Source: Aerosticca soli
GTDB taxonomy: Bacteria > Pseudomonadota > Gammaproteobacteria > Xanthomonadales > Rhodanobacteraceae
NCBI RefSeq assembly: GCF_003967035.1
Contig: NZ_AP018560.1
Location: forward strand, 1,759,001 to 1,823,000
Direction: 5' to 3'
Length of the DNA: 64,000 nt
Position numbers and translations under genes: made by a program. The notes beneath the pieces are model-generated. The model worked only from the letters and a program-made list of their open reading frames with translations, made no database searches and was not told where the DNA came from. Shown piece after piece: positions 37,296 to 46,113 of the stretch (its first letter is position 1; every line of letters starts with the position of its first letter).

Positions 37296-38600
37296 TTACA
37301 GCTCGCGCAGGGCGGCGGTCACCGACAGACGCGCGGCGCGCACGGCGGGGAACAGGCCGCCGATGAAACCGATCGCCAACGCCCATTTGAGCCCCGTCCA
37401 CATCAGCGCCGGCGTGACCGCGAAGCGGAACATGACGTCGGTGAATCCCTGCAGGGTCGAGGCGCGGTAGCCGTCGAACAGCAACCACACGAAGGCCGCG
37501 CCGATGAGGCCGCCGAGGAGTGCGAGCGCCATCGTCTCCAGCATCACCGAGGCGACCACGGGACCGCCGCGAAAGCCGAGCGCACGCAACGTGGCGATTT
37601 CCCGCGCGCGTCCCGCGACCGCGGCGAACATGCAGTTGAGCGCGCCGAAGACCGCGCCCAGACCCATGATCGTGCCGACCACAATGCCGACCGCACGGAT
37701 CACCCTGGCCAGGCTTTCCGATTGTCGGGCGAAGAACTCGCGCGTGGTCGCCACCTCGACCTTGAGCCTGGGATCGCCGGCCAGCGCGGTCTTGAAGCCC
37801 GTGTATGCATCCGGCGTGGCCAGTTTCACCAGCACCGATTCGGCGCTGTCGCCGCGCCGGTAGATCGCGGCGACGGTCTGGCGGTCGGCCCACAGTTCCG
37901 AATCGTAGGCATCGCCGCTGGCGAACACGCCGACCACGCGCCAGTCCTCGCGACCGAGCCGGACCACATCGCCGACGTCGAGCCCGGCGAATTGCCGATG
38001 CGCGCCCTGGCCCACCACCAGCTCGTGCAGGCCGGGCTTGAAGCGGCGACCGGCGATGAGCTTCAGGTCCGGCCGCAATGTCCAGGCGGTATCGTCGACG
38101 CCGCGCAATTGCGCGTTGGCATCGCCGCCCGCTTTTTCGTGCACGCTGGCATCGACCACCAGCTCGCCGGAAACCAGCGGCTTGCCGGACGCATCGCGCG
38201 CGACGCCAGGCGCCTGCGCGATGGCGACGATGTCGTCGTGCAGCAGCACCGACTGCGTCTCGGCCACCGAGCCGCCGCGCAGCACGATGGCGGTGTCGTC
38301 GCGGCCGCCGCTCTGCAAGGTGGCGCGGAAACCTTCGCCCATCGCCAGCAGCGCGACCAGCACGCCGACCACGCCGGCGATGCCGATCACGATCACCGAC
38401 GAGGAACCGAGTCGGCCGCGCAGCGTGCCGAGGCCGACCGCGGTCACCGCGCCGGCCTGGCGGCCGCTGCGGGTAGCGGCCATCCACAGCGCGAGCAACG
38501 CGACGAGGGCCAGCGTGCCGGCCCACGGCAGCGCCATCCAGATCGCCAGCACCAACGCCATCAGCACCAGCAGGCCGAGATGGAACAGGAAGCTTTTCAT
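37296..38600 (-). CDS. ABC transporter permease, MacB/FtsX type (second)
   Basis: The 434-residue protein has two N-terminal membrane segments, then a MacB-like periplasmic core of about 200 residues (starting near SVIVIGIAGVVGVLVALLAMGEGF) and three C-terminal membrane segments in the FtsX domain (SLARVIRAVGIVVGTIMGLGAVFGALN, GRAREIATLRALGF, GGPVVASVMLETMALALLGGLIG). The E-I-A-x-L-R-A-L-G-F motif is the coupling helix of the MacB/LolCE superfamily. It lies 13 bases after the first permease gene, with the ATPase and adaptor genes upstream. The extra helix at its N-terminus is unusual compared with MacB. The substrate is unknown. Confidence 0.88.
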   Translation of the reverse strand: MKSFLFHLGLLVLMALVLAIWMALPWAGTLALVALLALWMAATRSGRQAGAVTAVGLGTLRGRLGSSSVIVIGIAGVVGVLVALLAMGEGFRATLQSGGRDDTAIVLRGGSVAETQSVLLHDDIVAIAQAPGVARDASGKPLVSGELVVDASVHEKAGGDANAQLRGVDDTAWTLRPDLKLIAGRRFKPGLHELVVGQGAHRQFAGLDVGDVVRLGREDWRVVGVFASGDAYDSELWADRQTVAAIYRRGDSAESVLVKLATPDAYTGFKTALAGDPRLKVEVATTREFFARQSESLARVIRAVGIVVGTIMGLGAVFGALNCMFAAVAGRAREIATLRALGFRGGPVVASVMLETMALALLGGLIGAAFVWLLFDGYRASTLQGFTDVMFRFAVTPALMWTGLKWALAIGFIGGLFPAVRAARLSVTAALREL

Positions 38601-38613
38601 GAGCGCTCTCCTT

Positions 38614-39765
38614 TCAGCGTCCGCTCAACGCATCGACGATGTTCAGGCGCATCGCGCGCCATGCCGGCGGCAGGCCGACCAGCGCGCCGATCGTCAGCAT
38701 CAGCAGCACGCCAGCGAGCCAGGTCGGCCAGCCCAGCGCCTGGATCGGCATCAGGCCGCCGCTGCCGGCCGCGAGCGCCGGCACGATCAGCGCCACCAGC
38801 GCAAGGCCGAGCACGCCGCCGAGCACCAGCAGCAGCACGCTCTCGGCCAGCACCATCGCCAGCACGCCGGCGTCGGGAAATCCCAGGGTCTTGAGCACGG
38901 CCAGCTCGAACGTGCGCTCGCGCACCGCCTGCATCATCGTGTTTCCGGTGAGCAGCAGCAAGGTGAAGAACACCGCGCCCATGATCGCGCTGACGATGAA
39001 GCCCACGTTCACCAGCTGCTTGAGAAACGAGGCCTGGAACGCCTGCTCGGTCTGCGTGCGCGTCTCGTGGTCGGAGTTGGCCGTAAGCACATCGATGGCA
39101 TGAGCCACCGCATCGGCCTGGCCGGGATCGGCCACCTTCACCACGTACCAGTGCACGGTACCGCTGCCGAAGGCGTTGTTCTCGTCGAAGTACTTCCAGT
39201 GGAACAGCATGATCTGCTCGCGCGCCGGGTTCGTCGCGTGCATCAGGCCGACGATGTCGAAGGTCCAGGTGCCGCCGCCGGACCTGGCGGGAAAGATGGT
39301 CGAACGCAGCGGTATTTTGTCGCCGACTTTCCAGCCGTATTTCTTCGCCAGCGCCGCGCCGACCACGGCGCCGGTGCGGGTACGCTGCCATGCCTCGCGT
39401 TCCGGCGCGGACAGCGTCGTTTCCGGATAGAGATCGAGATAACCGGGACTCACCGCGAAGCTGACCACCTGCTTTCTCGCATCCTGATAGACGCCGCCGA
39501 ACCAGTTGGCCGACGCCACCGCGGCCACGCCGGGCACGCCGGCGATGCGCGCGCCGAGGCTTTCCGGCAGGGGCTGCTGCATCGACATGCGCGAGGTCAC
39601 CACCAGGCGGCCGGCGCCGGCCACGTTCTGCGTGCCGGCGAAAGCCAGACGCACGCTGTCGAGCAGGCCGAACAGCACGAAGGCGGCGATGATCGACACC
39701 AGCGTGAGCAAGGTGCGCGACTTGCGCCGGAACAGCGCCGCCCAGATCAGCGGAAGATATTTCAT
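38614..39765 (-). CDS. ABC transporter permease, MacB/FtsX type (first)
   Basis: The 383-residue permease has the usual MacB/LolC layout: one N-terminal membrane helix (RTLLTLVSIIAAFVLFGLLDSV), a large periplasmic domain, and three C-terminal helices of the FtsX domain with the coupling motif VRERTFELAVLKTLGFPDAGV. It starts eleven bases after the ATPase gene stop and is followed 13 bases later by a second, different permease, so the exporter is probably a heterodimer. The family moves substrates from the periplasm or outer leaflet by mechanotransmission, rather than across the inner membrane itself. Function remains open. Confidence 0.88.
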   Translation of the reverse strand: MKYLPLIWAALFRRKSRTLLTLVSIIAAFVLFGLLDSVRLAFAGTQNVAGAGRLVVTSRMSMQQPLPESLGARIAGVPGVAAVASANWFGGVYQDARKQVVSFAVSPGYLDLYPETTLSAPEREAWQRTRTGAVVGAALAKKYGWKVGDKIPLRSTIFPARSGGGTWTFDIVGLMHATNPAREQIMLFHWKYFDENNAFGSGTVHWYVVKVADPGQADAVAHAIDVLTANSDHETRTQTEQAFQASFLKQLVNVGFIVSAIMGAVFFTLLLLTGNTMMQAVRERTFELAVLKTLGFPDAGVLAMVLAESVLLLVLGGVLGLALVALIVPALAAGSGGLMPIQALGWPTWLAGVLLMLTIGALVGLPPAWRAMRLNIVDALSGR

Positions 39766-39776
39766 CGCGCCCTCCT

Positions 39777-40463
<687 letters not shown>

Positions 40464-40527
40464 CTCAGGTCCTCGTCTGGGCGCCGCCACTTTGGGCGGC
40501 CACGGTGGTCCGGTGGCTTGCGCGCGT

Positions 40528-41757
40528 TCATGGCGGCGCGGCCTGCGCCGGGCGCACCGCCATGCCGTCGCGCAAGGTCGCGGGCGGATCGAGCACCACG
40601 GCCTCGCCGGCGTTCACGCCGTCGGCCACGCGCTTCATCGCGCCGAAGTCGAGCGGTTGCACGGCACGCTGATGCACGCGCCCGCCGTCGAGCACGAACA
40701 CCACGGCCCGGCCCTCGCGTCGCGCGATCGCCGCAGGCGGCAGCAACACGCCGGTGGTGGTCTGCGCAGCGGCCTCCGGCTGCTGTTCGAGGAACGACAC
40801 CCGCACGCCCATGTCGGGCACGATGCGCGCGTCCTTGTGCTCCAGCGCCACGCGCACCTTCACCGTCGCCTTGCCGCGGTCGGCGGCGGGCACGATGGCG
40901 ATCACGTGCGCGGGAATGCGCCAGTCCGGATACGCATCGAGCACGGCCTCGGCGGGCATGTTCGATTTCACGCGGCCGATGTAGGCCTCGTTGACGTCGA
41001 CGTCCACTTCCAGCGAATCCATGTCGACCACGGTGCCGATGCCGGTGCGGGTGAACCCGCCGCCGGCGGAAAACGGCGAGACGATCTCGCCGACCTGCGC
41101 ATCCTTGGTGGTGATGACGCCGTCGAACGGCGCGCGCACCACGCAATAGTCGAAGTTCACCCGGGCTTCTTCCACCTGCGCATCGGCGGCGGCGGCCTGC
41201 TTGAGCTGCGCGGCCAGTTGCGCGCGCATGGACTCGACCTGGGTCTGCGCCTGCTCGGCCGACTGTCTCGCGCTGAGCCCGCGCACGGCCAGCGTCTGCT
41301 GGCGTTCGGCATCGCGCCGGTTCTGCGCGAGCTGCGCGCGATATTGCGCGACCAGCGCACGGGCCGCCGCGGCCTGCGTCTGCGCCGCGGTCAGCGCCGC
41401 GCGGTATTGCGCATCGTCCAGGCGCGCCACCACCTGGCCCTTGCGCACGCGCTCGCCTTCCTCGATCAGCACCGCGATCAGCGTGCCGGTGATCTGCGCC
41501 GACACCGTCGCCTGTCGGCGCGCGGTGACATAGCCGGTGGCCTGCAGCACCGCGCCGGCATCCTGCGCGGGCGCCAGCGCACTCGCCGTGCGCACCACCG
41601 GCGGACGCGCGGCGAACAACCACCAGCCACCGGCCAGCAGCACGAGCACGACGATCGCGACGGCGACGAACCACGGCCAGCGCGACGGACGGCGGCCGTG
41701 GTCCCCGCGCTGGTGGCGTTCAATGCGCAATTGCTGGAGCAGGTCGGCGTGACTCAT
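40528..41757 (-). CDS. Periplasmic adaptor subunit, MacA/HlyD family
   Basis: The product of 409 residues has an N-terminal anchor helix (WPWFVAVAIVVLVLLAGGWWLF, about residues 27-48) and the membrane-fusion-protein layout. A first lipoyl half (VSAQITGTLIAVLIEEGERVRKGQVVARLD) is followed by a long coiled-coil hairpin rich in Gln and Ala, a second lipoyl half (FDYCVVRAPFDGVITTKDAQVGEIV) and beta-barrel and membrane-proximal domains. It would bridge the MacB-like permeases to an outer-membrane TolC-type channel, which is not encoded here. I chose ATG 41757 (SHADLLQQL); an in-frame ATG at 41811 would add 18 residues. It is the first gene of the exporter operon and divergent from the FAH-family gene. 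Confidence 0.9.
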   Translation of the reverse strand: MSHADLLQQLRIERHQRGDHGRRPSRWPWFVAVAIVVLVLLAGGWWLFAARPPVVRTASALAPAQDAGAVLQATGYVTARRQATVSAQITGTLIAVLIEEGERVRKGQVVARLDDAQYRAALTAAQTQAAAARALVAQYRAQLAQNRRDAERQQTLAVRGLSARQSAEQAQTQVESMRAQLAAQLKQAAAADAQVEEARVNFDYCVVRAPFDGVITTKDAQVGEIVSPFSAGGGFTRTGIGTVVDMDSLEVDVDVNEAYIGRVKSNMPAEAVLDAYPDWRIPAHVIAIVPAADRGKATVKVRVALEHKDARIVPDMGVRVSFLEQQPEAAAQTTTGVLLPPAAIARREGRAVVFVLDGGRVHQRAVQPLDFGAMKRVADGVNAGEAVVLDPPATLRDGMAVRPAQAAPP

Positions 41758-41913
41758 GCCCGCCAAGGTAGCCACGCGGCCACGGGCCACCCAGCGCGAA
41801 CTGTCAAACATCGCCGGTGACGAATGTCATCTCGGCGCGAGGCGCGCATCGCAGGACCAGGGCGCCTGGCACTAGACTTGCGCGTCGAATGTTGGCCCGG
41901 GAGCTGTAAATCC

Positions 41914-42606
41914 ATGTCCTACGTCATCGATCCGCCGCCGCAGGTCAGCGTGCCGGTACTGGGCAGCGCGGCGCGTTTTCCCGTCCGCCGCGTGTTCTGC
42001 ATCGGACGCAACTACGCCGACCACGCCCGCGAGATGGGCGCGACGGTGGATACGGCCGCACCGATCTTCTTCTGCAAGCCGGCCGATGCGCTGGTCACCG
42101 ATGGCGCCGACGTGCCCTACCCCGCCGCCACCGCCGAGCTGCATCACGAAGTCGAGATGGTGGTGGCGCTCGCCCGCGGCGGACGCGAGATCGAGCCCGC
42201 GGCGGCGGAAGGCCTGATCTTCGGCCACGGTGTCGGCCTGGACCTCACCCGCCGCGACTTGCAGGCCCGGGCGAAAGCACGCGGCGAGCCGTGGGATGCC
42301 GCCAAGGCGTTCGATCATTCGGCACCGCTCTCGGCGCTCTGTCCGCTGGAACGTGCCCGGCCGCATGCGGATACCTTGCTCAGCCTCACCGTCAACGGCG
42401 AGCTTCGCCAATCGGCGCGGCTGGCCGACATGCTGCTGAACGTGCCGGCCATCCTCGCCGCGCTTTCGCGGCTGTTCGAGCTCAGGCCCGGCGATCTGGT
42501 GTTCACCGGCACGCCGGCGGGTGTGGGTCCGTTGCGGTGCGGCGATCGCTTCCATGCGGCACTCGATGGCGTGGCGACCCTCGACGGACGCATCGTCCAG
42601 GCTTGA
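41914..42606 (+). CDS. Fumarylacetoacetate hydrolase-family protein
   Basis: The 230-residue protein is a single FAH domain of the YcgM/fumarylpyruvate hydrolase group. Signature segments are VFCIGRNYADHAREMG, PIFFCKPADALV, the metal-binding LHHEVEMVVAL (acidic ligands Glu) and GHGVGLDLTRRDLQ, then GDLVFTGTPAGVGPL near the end. These Mg-dependent enzymes hydrolyse C-C bonds in acylpyruvates or decarboxylate oxaloacetate. The context does not identify a pathway: it is divergent from the ABC adaptor and followed by mscL. The ATG at 41914 gives the family start; a longer frame upstream lacks similarity. Confidence 0.9.
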   Translation: MSYVIDPPPQVSVPVLGSAARFPVRRVFCIGRNYADHAREMGATVDTAAPIFFCKPADALVTDGADVPYPAATAELHHEVEMVVALARGGREIEPAAAEGLIFGHGVGLDLTRRDLQARAKARGEPWDAAKAFDHSAPLSALCPLERARPHADTLLSLTVNGELRQSARLADMLLNVPAILAALSRLFELRPGDLVFTGTPAGVGPLRCGDRFHAALDGVATLDGRIVQA

Positions 42607-42690
42607 TGCTCGGCCTGCCCAAGGCCTTCGACATTTTCTGGACGCGTGGTCAAGGCATCTTGTTTTTCACTTAAAACGAGGAAATGCCCC

Positions 42691-43098
42691 ATGAGCCTCT
42701 GGCAGGAATTCAAAACCTTCGCGATGCGCGGCAACGTCATCGACCTCGCCGTCGGCGTGGTCATCGGCGGCGCGTTCGGCAAGATCGTGAGCTCGCTGGT
42801 CGACCAGGTGATCATGCCGCCGATCGGCTGGCTCACCGGCGGCATCGATTTCTCGCAGCTCAAATGGGTGCTCAAGCCCGCGGACGACACCGATCCCGCG
42901 CACAAGACCGCCGAGGTGGCCATCCAGTATGGCGCCTTCATCAACACGCTGATCCAGTTCCTGATCATCGCGGCGGCGGTCTTCCTGCTGGTCAAGGCCG
43001 TCAATCGGCTCACGCATCGGCAGGAAAAGGCCGCACCGGTCCCGGCCGACGTCGCGCTGCTCACCGAGATCCGCGACCTGCTCAAGCAACGTAGCTGA
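42691..43098 (+). CDS. mscL: Large-conductance mechanosensitive channel
   Basis: The 135-residue product has the length of Escherichia coli MscL (136). The N-terminal amphipathic helix and first membrane helix run [35 protein letters not shown], with the glycine-rich pore constriction. A periplasmic loop follows ([14 protein letters not shown]), then a second membrane helix ([23 protein letters not shown]) and a cytoplasmic helix. The homopentameric inner-membrane channel opens on hypo-osmotic shock. The ATG at 42691 has GAGG about ten bases upstream. Confidence 0.97.
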   Translation: MSLWQEFKTFAMRGNVIDLAVGVVIGGAFGKIVSSLVDQVIMPPIGWLTGGIDFSQLKWVLKPADDTDPAHKTAEVAIQYGAFINTLIQFLIIAAAVFLLVKAVNRLTHRQEKAAPVPADVALLTEIRDLLKQRS

Positions 43099-43178
43099 TG
43101 GCGTCGCCTTGACGTTCCACTGGCGCGACCCCGACGCGCCGGCCGATAATCGGTCCGCCCTTCCGCCGGAGTCTGCCG

Positions 43179-44609
43179 ATGCGCCGCCTGCTGCCCCTCG
43201 CCGCCGCCCTGTTCGTGGTCGGCACCGCCCATGCCGCCGAGACCACGCTTCCCGCCGCGGCCGTAAAGACGGCCGAACAACTGCGCGATCGCGCGCTCAC
43301 CGACGATACCGCCTATCGGGTACTGGACTCGCTCACCACCGAAGTGGGACCGCGCCTTGCCGGCAGCCCGGCGGACCAGCGCGCCCGCGACTGGGCGGTG
43401 GCCAAGTTAAAGGAACTGGGCTTCGACAAGGTCTATACCGAGCCGGTCAGCTATCCGCTGTGGCAGCGGCGTAGCGAACATGGCGCCATCGTCGCGCCGT
43501 TCGCCCAACCGTTGGTGCTCACCGCGCTGGGCTATTCGCCGGGCACGCCGGCCGGCGGCCTCACCGCCGAGGTGGTGAAGTTCGACAGCCTGGACGCGCT
43601 CAAGGCCGCCGATCCGGCACAGGTCAAAGGCAAGCTCGTCTATATCGGCTTCCGCATGCAGCGGCACAAGGACGGCGCCGACTACCGCTTCGGTTCGGCG
43701 ATCCGCACCATGGGCCCGCCGCTTGCCGCCGCCAAGGGCGCCGCCGGTTTCCTGCTGCGCTCGGCCGGTACCGATGCGGACAGCCGCACGCCGCATGCCG
43801 GCGTCACCGGCTTTCGCGACCCCAGGCAGCCGGCGATTCCCGCCGCGGCGCTGTCCAACCCCGACGCCGACCAGCTCGAGCGCGTGCTGGCCTACGGCAA
43901 GCCGGTGACGGTGCGGCTCGACCTCGACTGCGGCATCGTCGGTGAATACACCGGCGCCAACGTGATCGGTGAAATCACCGGCCGCAAGCATCCCGACCAA
44001 GTGGTGGCCATCGGCGGTCATCTCGACTCGTGGGATCCCGGTACCGGCGCGATCGATGATGCCGCCGGCGTCGCCATCGCCATGGGCGCGGCCAAGCTGA
44101 TCCACGACCTGCCCAAGCGCCCCGATCGCACCATTCGCGTAATCGCCTTCGCCAACGAGGAAATGGGCTTGTGGGGCGCGCGCGCCTATGCGGACAAGCA
44201 CGCCGGCGAGGTGGGCAAGTTCCAGCTCGGCAGCGAATCAGACTTCGGCGCCGGCCCGATCTGGCGCATGAGCGCCAGCGTCAAACCCGAGGCGCGCGGC
44301 GCGATTGCGCAGATCGCTGCACTGCTCGCCCCGATCGGCGTCCAGTACGAACCCGGCCAGCCCGGCGGCGGCGGCTCCGATCTCTCGCAGATGCACGTCC
44401 GAGGCATGGCCGCGCTGTCGCTGACCCAGGACGGCACGCATTACTTCGACTGGCACCACACCGCCAACGACACCCTGGACAAGATCGTGCCCAAGGAACT
44501 GGCGCAGAACGTGGCGGTGTATGCGACCTTCGCCTACCTCGCCGCGCAGGCCGACGGCGATTTCGGCTCGGCGCCGGGTGCGTTCACGGGCGACGGCGCG
44601 CGGGAGTGA
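43179..44609 (+). CDS. Secreted M28-family zinc metallopeptidase
   Basis: The 476-residue protein starts with a signal peptide, cleaved probably after VVGTAHA, so it acts in the periplasm or outside the cell. A PA-like inserted domain spans about residues 125-245. The M28 aminopeptidase core has the co-catalytic zinc residues His281 and Asp283 in GGHLDSWDPG, Asp293 in GAIDDAAGV, Glu327/Glu328 in ANEEMG, Asp355 in SESDFGAGP and a histidine in FDWHHTANDT. The nearest class is the bacterial M28 aminopeptidase/carboxypeptidase-Q-like group; the exact specificity cannot be read. It stands alone between mscL and a convergent lipoprotein gene. Confidence 0.92.
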   Translation: MRRLLPLAAALFVVGTAHAAETTLPAAAVKTAEQLRDRALTDDTAYRVLDSLTTEVGPRLAGSPADQRARDWAVAKLKELGFDKVYTEPVSYPLWQRRSEHGAIVAPFAQPLVLTALGYSPGTPAGGLTAEVVKFDSLDALKAADPAQVKGKLVYIGFRMQRHKDGADYRFGSAIRTMGPPLAAAKGAAGFLLRSAGTDADSRTPHAGVTGFRDPRQPAIPAAALSNPDADQLERVLAYGKPVTVRLDLDCGIVGEYTGANVIGEITGRKHPDQVVAIGGHLDSWDPGTGAIDDAAGVAIAMGAAKLIHDLPKRPDRTIRVIAFANEEMGLWGARAYADKHAGEVGKFQLGSESDFGAGPIWRMSASVKPEARGAIAQIAALLAPIGVQYEPGQPGGGGSDLSQMHVRGMAALSLTQDGTHYFDWHHTANDTLDKIVPKELAQNVAVYATFAYLAAQADGDFGSAPGAFTGDGARE

Positions 44610-44808
44610 ATCCCCCTCGGGTCCGGCACACATCGCGACCCGAAAAGCTGGCTCCGGACGGCCGCGCCTCGGCAGGATCGCATGGTGTCCGGATGCCCCC
44701 TTTCCGAAGCCGGCGGCCGCCTGCGTGACGCCCTTTCGTCCGTGGGCTCGATGCGGCGTCTGGCGCTGCGCAGGCTGAAAGCCGCAAAGTTGCCCGGCGC
44801 GGCGCCGG

Positions 44809-45189
44809 TCAGCGCACGTAATGCAGCTTCGCCTCGACGAGCACCTTCGGGAAACAGAAACTGCGGGGCATCACCGCGATGGCCACCGGCACGCCCACCG
44901 ACTGCTCGACGCCACCGACACGCGCACAATCCGCGCCCGGTGGCAGCTCGTAATGGATGATCCGCACGGTGTATTGCGGGCACACATCCGAACACGGGTA
45001 TTCGGCGATCACTGGCACGCCATGGTGAATGCCAATGCGCTCGCGCGTATTCATCAGCCGTGCCTTGTCCCATGGCTGAGCGGCCAGGGCTTTGAGCGTC
45101 GCATCATCGAGCGTATCGCCACCGGGCCGGGCGCCGCAGGCGGGCACCAAGGCCAGCGACAGCAGGATCGTGCATGACAGGCTACGCAT
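44809..45189 (-). CDS. Small lipoprotein of unknown function
   Basis: The 126-residue product starts MRSLSCTILLSLALVPAC; LVPAC is a good lipobox, so Cys18 should be lipid-modified. The mature part has no domain I recognise. It contains four further cysteines (YPCSDVCPQ, GADCARV and SFCFPKV), a pattern that could form disulfides in the periplasm. The ATG at 45189 places the signal peptide at the N-terminus; the longer frame upstream crosses into the tRNA terminator region. It converges on the peptidase gene across about 200 bases in which I see no clear signal. Confidence 0.7.
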   Translation of the reverse strand: MRSLSCTILLSLALVPACGARPGGDTLDDATLKALAAQPWDKARLMNTRERIGIHHGVPVIAEYPCSDVCPQYTVRIIHYELPPGADCARVGGVEQSVGVPVAIAVMPRSFCFPKVLVEAKLHYVR

Positions 45190-45262
45190 GGGGCTGCTCT
45201 CGTGTGCCGAAAGGCATGAGCATACGCGCGGCGAGCGGATCGATGTCGGTACCGCAGCAACG

Positions 45263-45285
45263 AAAACGGCGCCAGCGGCGCCGTT
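45263..45285 (-). terminator. Rho-independent terminator of tRNA-Pro
   Basis: On the minus strand AACGGCGCC, a three-base loop and GGCGCCGTT are followed by TT, giving TTTT across the end of the stem. It lies 13 bases beyond the CCA end of tRNA-Pro. The stem is 9 bp without mismatch (45265-45273 with 45277-45285). Confidence 0.75.
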
Positions 45286-45298
45286 GCATTTCAATCGA

Positions 45299-45375
45299 TG
45301 GTCGGGGTGGCGGGATTCGAACCCACGACCCCCTGCCCCCCAGGCAGATGCGCTACCAGGCTGCGCTACACCCCG
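45299..45375 (-). tRNA. tRNA-Pro (GGG)
   Basis: The 77-base gene folds into a full cloverleaf: acceptor CGGGGTG/CACCCCG with discriminator A and encoded CCA, D-arm with AGCGCAGCCTGGTAGCGCA, anticodon loop CTGGGGG giving anticodon GGG, and T-loop GTTCGAATC. It follows merR as in other gammaproteobacteria with the pheST-ihfA-merR block. Confidence 0.96.
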
Positions 45376-45413
45376 ACTTGGATTGAAGCGGTCATCCCCA
45401 CCGCAAACATCAG

Positions 45414-45458
45414 AGGGCGGCCATCCAAGCCGCCCTTTCTTGCAGACCGCCGATTATA
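45414..45458 (-). promoter_or_regulatory. Possible tRNA-Pro promoter and leader hairpin
   Basis: A perfect minus-strand TATAAT occupies 45458-45453, just after the merR stop codon. The -35 is poor (TTGAAG at 15-base spacing). Between it and the tRNA an 8-bp stem (AGGGCGGC 45414-45421 with GCCGCCCT 45429-45436) could be a leader hairpin or a weak terminator for merR. Confidence 0.45.
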
Positions 45459-45475
45459 GCAGATGACCGGCCGCT

Positions 45476-45832
45476 TCAACGACGCAGCAGGGCCAGCACT
45501 TCCTCCAGCTCCAGGCGCACCTGGCGCACGATCTGGTGTGAGAGCGTGGCTTCCACCCGCGCCTGCGGCCCCTCGAGACGTGCGCGGGCGCCAGTGATGG
45601 TGAAGCCTTCCTCGTAGAGCAGGCTGCGGATCTGCCGGATCATCAGCACGTCGTGGCGCTGGTAATAACGCCGGTTGCCGCGCCGCTTGACCGGATTGAG
45701 CGCGGGGAATTCCTGTTCCCAATAGCGCAGCACGTGCGGCTTGACGGCGCACAGCTCACTCACCTCGCCGATGGTGAAGTAGCGCTTGGCCGGGATGGGC
45801 GGCAGCTCGTCGTTATGGCTTGGGTCCAACAT
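45476..45832 (-). CDS. MerR-family transcriptional regulator
   Basis: The 118-residue protein has an N-terminal winged helix-turn-helix of the MerR class ([28 protein letters not shown], then [30 protein letters not shown]) and a C-terminal helix that would form the dimer coiled coil. There is no cysteine-containing metal loop, so it is not a metal sensor of the CueR/ZntR kind. It overlaps ihfA by 20 bases and is co-transcribed with it. The same ihfA-merR pair is widely conserved in gammaproteobacteria, where the target is unknown. Confidence 0.9.
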   Translation of the reverse strand: MLDPSHNDELPPIPAKRYFTIGEVSELCAVKPHVLRYWEQEFPALNPVKRRGNRRYYQRHDVLMIRQIRSLLYEEGFTITGARARLEGPQARVEATLSHQIVRQVRLELEEVLALLRR

Positions 45833-46112
45833 AGCCTTCTACCCGTACCTTGAGTTTCTGTCCAGGCCTGAAGGTGACCACGCGCCGGGCGGAGATCGGG
45901 ATCTCCTCGCCGGTCTTGGGATTGCGTCCCGGCCGCTGGTTCTTGACCCTGAGATCGAAGTTGCCGAAGCCGGAAAGCTTGACCGGCTCGCCGCGCTCGA
46001 GCGTCTCGCGGACCACCTCGAAATAGGCATCCACGAATTCCTTCGCCTCGCGCTTGTTGAGCCCGACGTCGAGGAAGAGCCGCTCGGCCAGTTCCGCTTT
46101 GGTCAGCGCCAT
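45813..46112 (-). CDS. ihfA: Integration host factor subunit alpha
   Basis: The 99-residue nucleoid protein is typical IHF-alpha: [31 protein letters not shown], the beta-arm with [42 protein letters not shown] containing the GRNPKTG tip and intercalating proline. It pairs with IHF-beta to bend DNA by about 160 degrees at specific sites. It starts one base after the pheT stop, in the conserved pheS-pheT-ihfA order. Confidence 0.97.
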   Translation of the reverse strand: MALTKAELAERLFLDVGLNKREAKEFVDAYFEVVRETLERGEPVKLSGFGNFDLRVKNQRPGRNPKTGEEIPISARRVVTFRPGQKLKVRVEGYVGPKP

Positions 46113-46113
46113 C

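Noticed and set aside
44610-44808. Hidden gene or RNA between the M28 peptidase and the lipoprotein
   Set aside because: Frames here are arginine-rich without homology, and I see no hairpin plus T-run or promoter.
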